Shown here: positions 8,691 through 16,018 of the stretch, piece by piece
Numbering within the stretch: the stretch's first letter is position 1
Layout: each line of letters begins with the position of its first letter
NCBI GenBank assembly: GCA_934716995.1
Contig: CAKUYO010000002.1
Coordinates: forward strand, 62,001 to 126,000
DNA: 64,000 nucleotides
DNA from: an uncultured Bacteroidales bacterium
Lineage (GTDB): Bacteria > Bacteroidota > Bacteroidia > Bacteroidales > Paludibacteraceae
Direction: 5' to 3'
The notes under the pieces: generated by a model
The model's input: only the letters and a program-made list of their open reading frames with translations
Told to the model about the DNA's origin: nothing
Database searches by the model: none
Made by a program: the position numbers and the translations under genes

Positions 8691-9056
8691 AAATGTTTTG
8701 TTGTTAAATTAATCCCGGCTGTCGGGACAATATTTAATAATAAGTTGATTTTAGTCGCTGACATCTTTGCAGACGGCGCAACCTATTCACATCTACAAAT
8801 ATCGTGCCACAATATATTATAAAACAAATAAACGTTAACAAAACGGATAGTTAAAAGTAGCCTATCCTCCTCACATCCTATGCACATCCTATGCTGAATG
8901 GTGCACAAAACGTATTTAACATTTATTATCTCGCAATGACATAGTGTCAGACATTTGCAGAGCGGAATGGCAGTCCGAAAGCGAAAAATGCCAATGACTA
9001 TATGGCAGTCCCGAAGGAGTATGGAAACTCCTTCGGGGCGTATAGTTTCAGTACGA
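8691..9056. other. 366-bp non-coding gap inside the spc operon, with repeats
   Basis: No gene is seen on either strand. It holds an 11-bp repeat tract (8861-8893), a perfect 11-bp stem (9010-9020 with 9027-9037, sequence cccgaaggagt) without a T-run, and a small hairpin cccggctgtcggg near 8713-8725. Neighbouring genes in the array are mostly 3-50 bp apart, so this gap is exceptional. It does not show a TAnnTTTG promoter on the minus strand, so rpsN-rpsH read-through is assumed. Confidence 0.6.
8861..8893. repeat. 11-bp direct repeat tract, three units
   Basis: Units cctatcctcct (8861-8871), cacatcctatg (8872-8882) and cacatcctatg (8883-8893) follow each other with exact 11-bp spacing. The same motif set occurs inverted at 22047-22079 and shortened at 42226-42247. 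Confidence 0.8.
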
Positions 9057-9326
9057 TTACCAACTTGCCTTCTTCACTCCAGGGATAAGACCTTTGGAAG
9101 CCATCTCACGGAACTGAATACGCGACAAACCGAATGCACGCATATAACCTTTCGGACGACCCGTGATCTTGCAACGATTGTGCAGACGGACAGGGCTTGC
9201 GTTCTTAGGCAGAGACTGGAGACCTACATAGTCGCCATCCTTGAGGAGTTGGGCGCGTTTCGCAGCATATTTAGCGACAAGAGCGGCGCGTTTTACCTCG
9301 CGGGCTTTCATTGATTCTTTTGCCAT
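9057..9326 (-). CDS. rpsN: 30S ribosomal protein S14 (long, zinc-free type)
   Basis: 89 aa. MAKESMKAREVKRAALVAKY and RLHNRCKITGRPKGYMRAFG identify S14. It is the longer C-minus form: only one cysteine is present, so no zinc ribbon. S14 helps assemble the 30S head. Five bp after rplE, before the long gap to rpsH. Confidence 0.97.
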   Translation of the reverse strand: MAKESMKAREVKRAALVAKYAAKRAQLLKDGDYVGLQSLPKNASPVRLHNRCKITGRPKGYMRAFGLSRIQFREMASKGLIPGVKKASW

Positions 9327-9331
9327 AGCGA

Positions 9332-9877
9332 TTACTTTTTGAATGGTAAGCCAAACTCACGGAGGAGAGCGAAACCTTCTTCATCGGTTTGCGCAGTGGT
9401 AACGAACGTGATGTTCATACCGAGCAGTTTGGTGATGTTATCAATGTTAATTTCCGGGAAGATAATTTGCTCTTGGATACCAAGGGTGTAATTACCACGT
9501 CCGTCCATCTTGTTCTCGATACCTTTGAAGTCGCGGATACGAGGGAGAGCGACGCGAACGAGACGCTCCAAGAACTCGTACATACGCTCACCACGCAGGG
9601 TTACGCGAACGCCGATCGGCATTTTTTTACGTACCTTAAAGTTAGCAATATCCTTCTTGGAGAGTGTAGCAACGGCTTTCTGACCTGCGATGGCTGTCAT
9701 TTCCGCTTGAGCGACATCGACGATCTTCTTGTCGGCAACAGCCTCGCCCAGACCTTGATTGAGAACAATCTTGGTGAGTTTCGGGCACTGCATTACTGTA
9801 GTGTAGTTGAACTCTTTCATCAAGATAGGAACGATACGCTCCTGATAATCTTGCTTCAGACTTGCTGTATTCATCAT
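9332..9877 (-). CDS. rplE: 50S ribosomal protein L5
   Basis: 181 aa from the ATG at 9877; a second ATG follows at 9874. The first overlaps the rplX stop (TAATG), which suggests translational coupling, and a ggag sequence lies just upstream. NYTTVMQCPKLTKIVLNQGL and GRGNYTLGIQEQIIFPEIN are L5 signatures. L5 binds 5S rRNA and contacts P-site tRNA. Confidence 0.97.
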   Translation of the reverse strand: MMNTASLKQDYQERIVPILMKEFNYTTVMQCPKLTKIVLNQGLGEAVADKKIVDVAQAEMTAIAGQKAVATLSKKDIANFKVRKKMPIGVRVTLRGERMYEFLERLVRVALPRIRDFKGIENKMDGRGNYTLGIQEQIIFPEINIDNITKLLGMNITFVTTAQTDEEGFALLREFGLPFKK

Positions 9878-10185
9878 TAAATCTCCTTTCCGGTTTTTTT
9901 AGATACACGGACTAACTTTCCGTCTTTCTCCACACGGCCAACGCGAACCGGTTTGCCGTTCTCAACGGGGTTGAGATTGGAGATATGGATAGAAGCCTCT
10001 TGTTTTACAATACCCCCTTGCGGGTTCTTTGCATTAGGTTTGGTACTTTTCGATACCATATTAACACCTTCTACGATAGCACGCTGCTTATCTACAAGCA
10101 CCTCCAGCACGCGACCGGTTTTGCCTTTCGATGCACCCGCGTTAACATAAACGGTATCACCTTTCTTAATATGTAATTTTGCCAT
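9877..10185 (-). CDS. rplX: 50S ribosomal protein L24
   Basis: 102 aa with an N-terminal KOW motif (HIKKGDTVYVNAGASKGKTG), the hallmark of L24, an initiator of 50S assembly. Its stop overlaps the rplE start by one base. The upstream neighbour rplN is 20 bp away. Confidence 0.98.
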   Translation of the reverse strand: MAKLHIKKGDTVYVNAGASKGKTGRVLEVLVDKQRAIVEGVNMVSKSTKPNAKNPQGGIVKQEASIHISNLNPVENGKPVRVGRVEKDGKLVRVSKKTGKEI

Positions 10186-10205
10186 TACTGTAATAATTTA
10201 GATGA

Positions 10206-10571
10206 TTAAAGCACTTCAGGTGCCAGAGAAATAATCTTCATGTTGGTTTGACGGAGTTCACGAGCAACGGGACCGAATATACGCGAACCGCGGAGTTCAC
10301 CTGCATTGTTGACAAGCACGCATGCGTTGTCATCGAAACGGATGTAACTGCCGTCAGCACGGCGAACCTCTTTCTTAACGCGAACAACGATAGCGCGGCT
10401 AACCGCACCGTCCTTGATGTCAGAAGAAGGAATAACGCCCTTAACTGCTACCACGATGGTGTCGCCGAGGGTGGCGTAACGTTTTTTGGTTCCGCCCAGT
10501 ACGCGGATGCACAATGCCTCCTTGGCACCGGAGTTGTCCGCAACCGTAAGTCTTGATTCTTGTTGTATCAT
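10206..10571 (-). CDS. rplN: 50S ribosomal protein L14
   Basis: 121 aa, standard length. MIQQESRLTVADNSGAKEAL opens the protein and GSRIFGPVARELR lies near its C-terminus; both are L14 signatures. L14 forms part of an intersubunit bridge and the landing site for ribosome silencing factors. Two bp after rpsQ. Confidence 0.98.
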   Translation of the reverse strand: MIQQESRLTVADNSGAKEALCIRVLGGTKKRYATLGDTIVVAVKGVIPSSDIKDGAVSRAIVVRVKKEVRRADGSYIRFDDNACVLVNNAGELRGSRIFGPVARELRQTNMKIISLAPEVL

Positions 10572-10573
10572 AA

Positions 10574-10831
10574 TTACTTAGCCCTTTCAATAATTTGAGT
10601 TAGACGCCAACGAACAGTTTTGCTCAGCGGACGAGTCTCCATAATGCGGACGGTATCGCCGATACCACACTCGTTCTTCTCGTCATGAACATGGAACTTG
10701 CGAGTTTTATTGACAAACTTGCCATAGATGGGGTGTTTCTCTTTCCACTTAACGGCTACGACAATGGTCTTATCCATCTTGTTGGAAACGACAACGCCCA
10801 CACGCTCTTTTCTTAAATTTCTTGTTTCCAT
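10574..10831 (-). CDS. rpsQ: 30S ribosomal protein S17
   Basis: 85 aa, a single OB fold. KERVGVVVSNKMDKTIVVAV and GIGDTVRIMETRPLSKTVRW identify S17, an early 16S-binding protein. It lies between rpmC and rplN as in other S10/spc junctions. Confidence 0.98.
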   Translation of the reverse strand: METRNLRKERVGVVVSNKMDKTIVVAVKWKEKHPIYGKFVNKTRKFHVHDEKNECGIGDTVRIMETRPLSKTVRWRLTQIIERAK

Positions 10832-10845
10832 TTCACTTTCGTTTT

Positions 10846-11040
10846 TTACTTGGTTAATTCTCTTGCACGGAGTTCGGTTGCAAGGCGTGCGATTGTCTTA
10901 CGAGCAACCTTAATCTGCAACGGATTGTCGAGCGGAGAAATGCTGTGATTCAGTTTGAGGCGCACTAGTGCATCTTTTTCTGCAGCGAGACGCTCTTGGA
11001 TCTCAGCGGTAGTTAATTCTTTAATTTCAGCTGTTTTCAT
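10846..11040 (-). CDS. rpmC: 50S ribosomal protein L29
   Basis: 64 aa, a helical hairpin. MKTAEIKELTTAEIQERLAA and the tail KVARKTIARLATELRAREL fit L29, which lies next to L23 at the peptide exit and contacts SRP/trigger factor. 8 bp after rplP. Confidence 0.97.
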   Translation of the reverse strand: MKTAEIKELTTAEIQERLAAEKDALVRLKLNHSISPLDNPLQIKVARKTIARLATELRARELTK

Positions 11041-11048
11041 AATCCTGA

Positions 11049-11480
11049 TTAAACATTTTGGGTTGGGTCGTAATCACGTCTTACGACAAACTTAGTAGTG
11101 ATAGGAAGTTTCTGAGCAGCCAGACGAAGTGCCTCTTTGGCTACCTCGTAAGGTACGCCGTCAACCTCGAAGATGATACGTCCGGGCTCCAATGGAACTA
11201 CGAATCCCTCGGGAGCACCTTTACCTTTACCCATACGGACATCCAAAGGTTTCTTAGTGATAGGTTTATCCGGGAATACGCGAATCCATACCTGACCCTG
11301 ACGTTGCATATAACGCGTTACAGCAACACGGGCTGCTTCGATTTGACGACCTGTCAACCAGATGGTACCAAGCGATTTGATACCGAATGAGCCGAATGCC
11401 AACTCATTGCCGCGTTGCGCGATGCCTTTGATACGGCCTTTTTGCGAGCGGCGGAATTTCGTTTTCTTAGGTTGTAACAT
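11049..11480 (-). CDS. rplP: 50S ribosomal protein L16
   Basis: 143 aa. MLQPKKTKFRRSQKGRIKGI, RYMQRQGQVWIRVFPDKPIT and RMGKGKGAPEGFV are L16 signatures; the loop after RMGKGKG reaches into the peptidyl transferase region. 29 bp after rpsC. Confidence 0.98.
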   Translation of the reverse strand: MLQPKKTKFRRSQKGRIKGIAQRGNELAFGSFGIKSLGTIWLTGRQIEAARVAVTRYMQRQGQVWIRVFPDKPITKKPLDVRMGKGKGAPEGFVVPLEPGRIIFEVDGVPYEVAKEALRLAAQKLPITTKFVVRRDYDPTQNV

Positions 11481-11509
11481 AACTGTTGTAATCTACAAAT
11501 CGGTTAAAC

Positions 11510-12250
11510 TTATTGTTTTTTGTTTCTGCGGAAACCGCCCTTACGGTCACCATCACGGCGGTCGTTGCGGCGATCCATGCCACGACCTTCCTGTTTCTGA
11601 GTGAAGTTGGGAGCGAGGTCTTTCTTGCCGTAAACTTCGCCACGGCAGATCCAAACCTTAACACCGATAACACCAACCTTGGTGATAGCACCAATCTGGC
11701 AGTAGTCGATGTCGGCACGCAGTGTGTGGAGAGGAGTACGTCCTTCTTTGTACATCTCTTTACGTGCCATCTCGGCACCGTTCAGACGACCGCTGACTTG
11801 AACCTTGATACCCTCGGCGCCCATACGCATAGTAGAAGCGATGGCCATCTTAACGGCACGACGGTAAGCCACTTTGCCTTCCAATTGACGTGCAATCTTG
11901 GTAGCAACAATAGTTGCATCCAACTCAGGACGTTTTACCTCGAAGATGTTGATTTGAACATCTTGTTTGGTGATTTTTTTGAGTTCCTCCTTCAATTTGT
12001 CAACCTCTTGTCCACCCTTACCGATGATAAAACCGGGGCGAGCGGTGCAGACAGTTACAGTTACAAGTTTCAGAGTTCTTTCGATGACGATACGGGAAAT
12101 ACTAGCCTCAGCAAGACGGGCGTTGAGGTACTTACGAATTTTAGTATCCTCTACGATAGTATCTCCGTAATTCTTACCGCCAAACCAGTTGGAATCCCAA
12201 CCACGGACAATACCGAGGCGGTTTGCAATAGGATTAATTTTCTGTCCCAT
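11510..12250 (-). CDS. rpsC: 30S ribosomal protein S3
   Basis: 246 aa. N-terminal KH domain with PGFIIGKGGQEVDKLKEEL near 62-80, then the C-terminal S3 domain (RAVKMAIASTMRMGAEGIKV). A basic Arg/Asp/Gly-rich tail (GRGMDRRNDRRDGDRKGGF) extends the protein beyond the E. coli length of about 230. S3 lies at the mRNA entry tunnel. 8 bp after rplV. Confidence 0.98.
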   Translation of the reverse strand: MGQKINPIANRLGIVRGWDSNWFGGKNYGDTIVEDTKIRKYLNARLAEASISRIVIERTLKLVTVTVCTARPGFIIGKGGQEVDKLKEELKKITKQDVQINIFEVKRPELDATIVATKIARQLEGKVAYRRAVKMAIASTMRMGAEGIKVQVSGRLNGAEMARKEMYKEGRTPLHTLRADIDYCQIGAITKVGVIGVKVWICRGEVYGKKDLAPNFTQKQEGRGMDRRNDRRDGDRKGGFRRNKKQ

Positions 12251-12258
12251 TTTGTTGA

Positions 12259-12666
12259 TTACTTTTCAGCGTTAGTATTTTTAGTATCCACGAATACAGT
12301 AACATGGTTGGAACGTTTGCGGACGCGGTAGCCACGACCTTGAGGAGCGGTCAGCAGACGCTTGAGCATCATTCCGCCGTCAACCATGATATTGCTTACA
12401 TACAATGTTTCCTGATCAGCCTTCTTGCCGGTTTTTGCTTCCCAGTTAGCAATAGCCGATTTCAGTACTTTTTCCATAGCGCGCGATGCCTCCCGAGTAG
12501 AGAAATGCAAAGCACCCAGTGCACGGTTCACTTCCATACCACGAATCATGTCAGCAACAAGGCGCATTTTGCGTGGAGATGTAGGAACGTTGTTTACCTT
12601 GGCAAAGTACTGGCTCTTGCGAGCCTCTTTCATTGCCTCGGCTGTATTATGTTTTCTAGCACCCAT
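12259..12666 (-). CDS. rplV: 50S ribosomal protein L22
   Basis: 135 aa. NNVPTSPRKMRLVADMIRGM opens the globular domain, and RLLTAPQGRGYRVRKRSNHV is the beta-hairpin that lines the polypeptide exit tunnel and where macrolide-resistance changes arise. 44 bp after rpsS. Confidence 0.98.
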   Translation of the reverse strand: MGARKHNTAEAMKEARKSQYFAKVNNVPTSPRKMRLVADMIRGMEVNRALGALHFSTREASRAMEKVLKSAIANWEAKTGKKADQETLYVSNIMVDGGMMLKRLLTAPQGRGYRVRKRSNHVTVFVDTKNTNAEK

Positions 12667-12710
12667 TTTGAATTCTAAAATTTAATTTGTTGTTTGAATG
12701 ATTCAACGGA

Positions 12711-12980
12711 TTACTTCTTGTTGTTGCCGGCATGACCACGGAAGGTACGTGTAGGAGCGAATTCTCCCAACTTATGACCAACCATATTCTCCGTTACATA
12801 AACAGGAATGAATTTGTTTCCATTGTGAACTGCAATAGTATGACCTACAAAATCCGGAGAAATCATAGAAGCACGGCTCCAAGTCTTGACAACTTCTTTC
12901 TTGCCCGACTCATTCATAGCCAACACCTTGTCCTCCAACTTGACATTGATAAACGGTCCTTTTTTTAATGAACGACTCAT
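12711..12980 (-). CDS. rpsS: 30S ribosomal protein S19
   Basis: 89 aa, full length. MSRSLKKGPFINVKLEDKVL and VGHKLGEFAPTRTFRGHAG are S19 signatures. S19 pairs with S13 in the 30S head. 23 bp after rplB. Confidence 0.98.
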   Translation of the reverse strand: MSRSLKKGPFINVKLEDKVLAMNESGKKEVVKTWSRASMISPDFVGHTIAVHNGNKFIPVYVTENMVGHKLGEFAPTRTFRGHAGNNKK

Positions 12981-13003
12981 AATGTTGTTACGATTTTAAT
13001 AGG

Positions 13004-13828
13004 TTATTTCTTTCTTCTTTCGATTATGAACTGATTGCTCTGGTTCTTCGGGTGACGAGTCTTGTAACCCTTAGCGAGCAAGCCCTTGCGAGAACGCGGA
13101 TGTCCACCGGATGCACGTCCTTCACCACCACCCATCGGGTGATCTACAGGGTTCATAACAACACCACGGTTGTGAGGACGACGACCGAGCCAGCGGCTTC
13201 GACCTGCCTTACCGCTTTTCTCCAATGCGTGGTCGCTGTTGCCGACTACACCAACGGTAGCCTTGCATGCTGCGAGCACCTTGCGCAATTCACCCGAAGG
13301 CAGTTTGATGATTGCATACTTGTCTTCACGCGAAGAGAGTTGTGCAAACACACCTGCCGAGCGAACCATGCAAGCACCCTGCCCCGGACGCAACTCAATG
13401 TTGTGAATGAGCGTTCCGAGAGGAATGTTTGCCATCGGAAGGGCATTTCCTACTTCAGGAGCAGCGTCTGCTCCCGACATAACCGTTTGACCTACTTGCA
13501 GTCCGTTAGGTGCAAGAATGTAACGTTTCTCACCATCAGCATAGAACAAGAGAGCGATGCGAGCCGAACGGTTCGGATCATACTCAATCGTTTTAACTGT
13601 AGCGGGTACACCATCTTTGTTACGTTTGAAGTCAATTACACGATATTTCTGCTTATGTCCGCCGCCGATGTAGCGCATGGTCATCTTACCAGCATGGTTA
13701 CGACCACCCGTTTTGCGTTTTCCGAACACAAGAGATTTCTCCGGAGCACTTGCGGTAATTGTCTCAAATGCACCGATAACTTTGTGTCTTTGCCCCGGTG
13801 TAGTGGGCTTAAATTTACGTACAGCCAT
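13004..13828 (-). CDS. rplB: 50S ribosomal protein L2
   Basis: 274 aa. MAVRKFKPTTPGQRHKVIG at the start; the conserved C-terminal NPVDHPMGGGEGRASGGHPR loop includes the histidine near the peptidyl transferase centre. One of the most conserved 23S rRNA-binding proteins. Two bp after rplW. Confidence 0.98.
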   Translation of the reverse strand: MAVRKFKPTTPGQRHKVIGAFETITASAPEKSLVFGKRKTGGRNHAGKMTMRYIGGGHKQKYRVIDFKRNKDGVPATVKTIEYDPNRSARIALLFYADGEKRYILAPNGLQVGQTVMSGADAAPEVGNALPMANIPLGTLIHNIELRPGQGACMVRSAGVFAQLSSREDKYAIIKLPSGELRKVLAACKATVGVVGNSDHALEKSGKAGRSRWLGRRPHNRGVVMNPVDHPMGGGEGRASGGHPRSRKGLLAKGYKTRHPKNQSNQFIIERRKK

Positions 13829-13830
13829 TT

Positions 13831-14121
13831 TTAGATATTGCTATAAAAATCGATTGTTTCACCTTGTTTCAATGTAACGATAGCCTTTTTGTAAGCCTGT
13901 TGTGCACCGCGAAGCAAACCGCTCTTGGTATAGCGTTGTTTTACTTTGGGAGCCACGACGAGGGTATTTACATCCTCTACCTGTACATTGTACATCTCTT
14001 CTACTGCCTTTTTGATTTCCACTTTGTTGGCAGTACGTTCTACTCTGAAACCATAACGGTTCAACTTTTCGCCAGCGGCGGTCATCTTCTCAGTGACGAT
14101 CGGTTTGATAATAATTGCCAT
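13831..14121 (-). CDS. rplW: 50S ribosomal protein L23
   Basis: 96 aa. MAIIIKPIVTEKMTAAGEKL and NRYGFRVERTANKVEIKKAV match L23, the exit-tunnel protein that docks trigger factor and SRP. 13 bp after rplD. Confidence 0.98.
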   Translation of the reverse strand: MAIIIKPIVTEKMTAAGEKLNRYGFRVERTANKVEIKKAVEEMYNVQVEDVNTLVVAPKVKQRYTKSGLLRGAQQAYKKAIVTLKQGETIDFYSNI

Positions 14122-14134
14122 AGTTGTAACCTCC

Positions 14135-14764
14135 TTATGCGTTAAAAGTTGCCTCGATAGCGGCAGCCGAAGCCTCGGTAAGAACCACTACATTCGAGTT
14201 CATAATAGTATAAGTATTCAGTTCGTTAGCCGAAACAACGTTAACCCGCTGCAGATTGGCAGCCGACTTGATTGCGTTGGTGTTAGCATCACTTACGATG
14301 AAGGTCACCTTTTTGCCTGCTACATTGAGGTTGTTGAGAACCTCTACCATTGCTTTGGTCTTAGGAGCCTCGAAAGTGAGAGCGTCCAAAACAATGATCT
14401 CATTCTGCTTAGCACGGAGACTGAAAGCCGATTTACGAGCGAGTTGTTTTACTTTGCGGTTGAGTTTGAAAGCATAACTGCGGGGAACGGGACCAAAGAT
14501 AGTACCACCACCTACGCGAACCGGTGATTTGAAATCACCCGGACGTGCGCCTCCGCCGCCTTTCTGACGACCAAGTTTGCGTGTAGAGTGGGCATTCTCG
14601 CTACGTTGTTTTGCTTTGGCTGTACCCTGACGGTTGTTTGCCAAGTATTGCTTAACGTCCAAGTAGATAGCATGTTCGTTAGGCTCAATACCGAAGATTG
14701 CGTCGTTGAGAACAACCTTCTTGCCGGTCTCTTTGCCGGCCATATTCAAAATACTAAGTTCCAT
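14135..14764 (-). CDS. rplD: 50S ribosomal protein L4
   Basis: 209 aa. The tunnel-lining loop RKLGRQKGGGGARPGDFKSP at about 62-81 is diagnostic. In E. coli L4 autoregulates the S10 operon; no equivalent leader was identified here. Six bp after rplC. Confidence 0.98.
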   Translation of the reverse strand: MELSILNMAGKETGKKVVLNDAIFGIEPNEHAIYLDVKQYLANNRQGTAKAKQRSENAHSTRKLGRQKGGGGARPGDFKSPVRVGGGTIFGPVPRSYAFKLNRKVKQLARKSAFSLRAKQNEIIVLDALTFEAPKTKAMVEVLNNLNVAGKKVTFIVSDANTNAIKSAANLQRVNVVSANELNTYTIMNSNVVVLTEASAAAIEATFNA

Positions 14765-14770
14765 ACTAAA

Positions 14771-15391
14771 TTACTTGTTAAGAATAACGATTGAATTTTT
14801 AGCACCCGGAATACTACCCTTAACCATAATCAAGTTGTACTCGGGGATAACTTTGAGAACAACAAGGTTTTGAACCGTGATACGGTCTTGTCCCATGTGT
14901 CCGCCCATACGTGTACCCGGGAATATACGGCTCGGGTATGCACAAGCACCTACAGAACCCGGTGCGCGCAGACGGTCGTCCTGACCGTGGGTTGATTGAC
15001 CAACACCACCGAAACCGTGGCGTTTTACGACACCTTGGAAACCTTTACCTTTGCTGGTACCGATCACATCGATGTAGGTATTCTCCTCGAATACATCAGC
15101 GACCGTAATGGTATCGCCCAAATGGAGTTCTTTGCCGAACTCGTCAAACTCAGCGAGGTGACGCATAGGTTGAACGCCTGCAGCCTTGAAGTGACCTGCT
15201 TCAGCCTTGTTGGTATGTTTCTCGCTCTTCTGCATGAAACCTACCTGAACAGCCTGATAGCCATCTTTCTCAACGGTTTTCAGTTGCGTTACAACGCAAG
15301 GACCTGCCTCGATAACGGTGCATGGGATATTCTTGCCATCAGCACCGAATACGGAAGTCATTCCGATTTTTTTTCCTAATAATCCTGGCAT
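14771..15391 (-). CDS. rplC: 50S ribosomal protein L3
   Basis: 206 aa using the ATG at 15391 (MPGLLGKKIGMTSVFGADGK). A longer frame from 15451 would add 20 residues before this conserved start and is unlikely. Other signatures: KRHGFGGVGQSTHGQDDRLR and PGTRMGGHMGQDRITVQNL. L3 is an early 50S assembly protein near the A-site. 151 bp of non-coding sequence separate it from rpsJ. Confidence 0.96.
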   Translation of the reverse strand: MPGLLGKKIGMTSVFGADGKNIPCTVIEAGPCVVTQLKTVEKDGYQAVQVGFMQKSEKHTNKAEAGHFKAAGVQPMRHLAEFDEFGKELHLGDTITVADVFEENTYIDVIGTSKGKGFQGVVKRHGFGGVGQSTHGQDDRLRAPGSVGACAYPSRIFPGTRMGGHMGQDRITVQNLVVLKVIPEYNLIMVKGSIPGAKNSIVILNK

Positions 15392-15496
15392 TTTACCGAT
15401 TGTTAGTTTGTTAATAATTTGCCGTTCTCGCCCGCGGACTGACACCTTCACCCGAAGATTACTCGGTCATTTGCCGAGGGAAACGGTCGTTTGAAG

Positions 15497-15528
15497 AATG
15501 CATAATGCGTAATGCATAATGCACAATG
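15497..15528. repeat. 7-bp direct repeat tract between rpsJ and rplC
   Basis: Units aatgcat, aatgcgt, aatgcat, aatgcac and a final aatg follow with exact 7-bp spacing. Similar words (gcaatgcataattcacaatt near 18704-18723, tgcgcaatgtaacaatgcg near 20788-20806) occur in other spacers. The rest of 15392-15542 has no visible gene. Confidence 0.7.
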
Positions 15529-15542
15529 TTTTTTCTTTTTGA

Positions 15543-15848
15543 TTACGCTTTGATTTCCACCTCAACACCGCTGGCAAGTTCGAGTTTCATCAGTGCCTCA
15601 ATAGTCTTGCTGTTTGCGTTGTAGATGTCAATCAGACGTTTGTAACTCGAAAGTTCAAACTGCTCACGACTCTTCTTGTTGACGAAAGTAGAACGGTTAA
15701 CGGTGAAGATACGTTTGTGAGTAGGCAATGGAATAGGACCGCTGATTACGGCACCGGTAGCCTTAACTGTTTTAACGATTTTCTCTGCCGACTTGTCCAC
15801 CAGGTTGTGGTCGAAAGATTTCAGTTTGATACGAATTTTCTGACTCAT
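15543..15848 (-). CDS. rpsJ: 30S ribosomal protein S10 (NusE)
   Basis: 101 aa. MSQKIRIKLKSFDHNLVDKS and GPIPLPTHKRIFTVNRSTFV are S10 signatures. S10 is a 30S head protein and also a NusB/NusG partner in antitermination. It heads the S10 block and follows fusA directly; tuf, which lies here in E. coli, is absent. A 170-bp spacer with a hairpin separates it from fusA. Confidence 0.98.
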   Translation of the reverse strand: MSQKIRIKLKSFDHNLVDKSAEKIVKTVKATGAVISGPIPLPTHKRIFTVNRSTFVNKKSREQFELSSYKRLIDIYNANSKTIEALMKLELASGVEVEIKA

Positions 15849-15972
15849 GTCTGTTTTTTGAATTAAAAATTTTACAATTTGACAATTTCACGAATTGTCT
15901 CTTAGGAACAGAGCGCGAGACATCCAAAGAGTCATTTGCTTGGAATGACCCGCGATCTATTTTATATGTAAA

Positions 15973-16008
15973 AGAACGTGCGCCTGTGCGCTCACCTGCG
16001 CACGTTCT
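15973..16008 (-). terminator. Hairpin between fusA and rpsJ
   Basis: A perfect 11-bp stem (agaacgtgcgc, 15973-15983, with 15998-16008) starts 10 bp past the fusA stop; on the minus strand it is followed by TTTACATATAAAAT. It looks like a weak intrinsic terminator or attenuator dividing the str part from the S10 part. No consensus promoter was found for rpsJ, so partial read-through is likely. Confidence 0.55.
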
Positions 16009-16018
16009 TATTCAAGCA

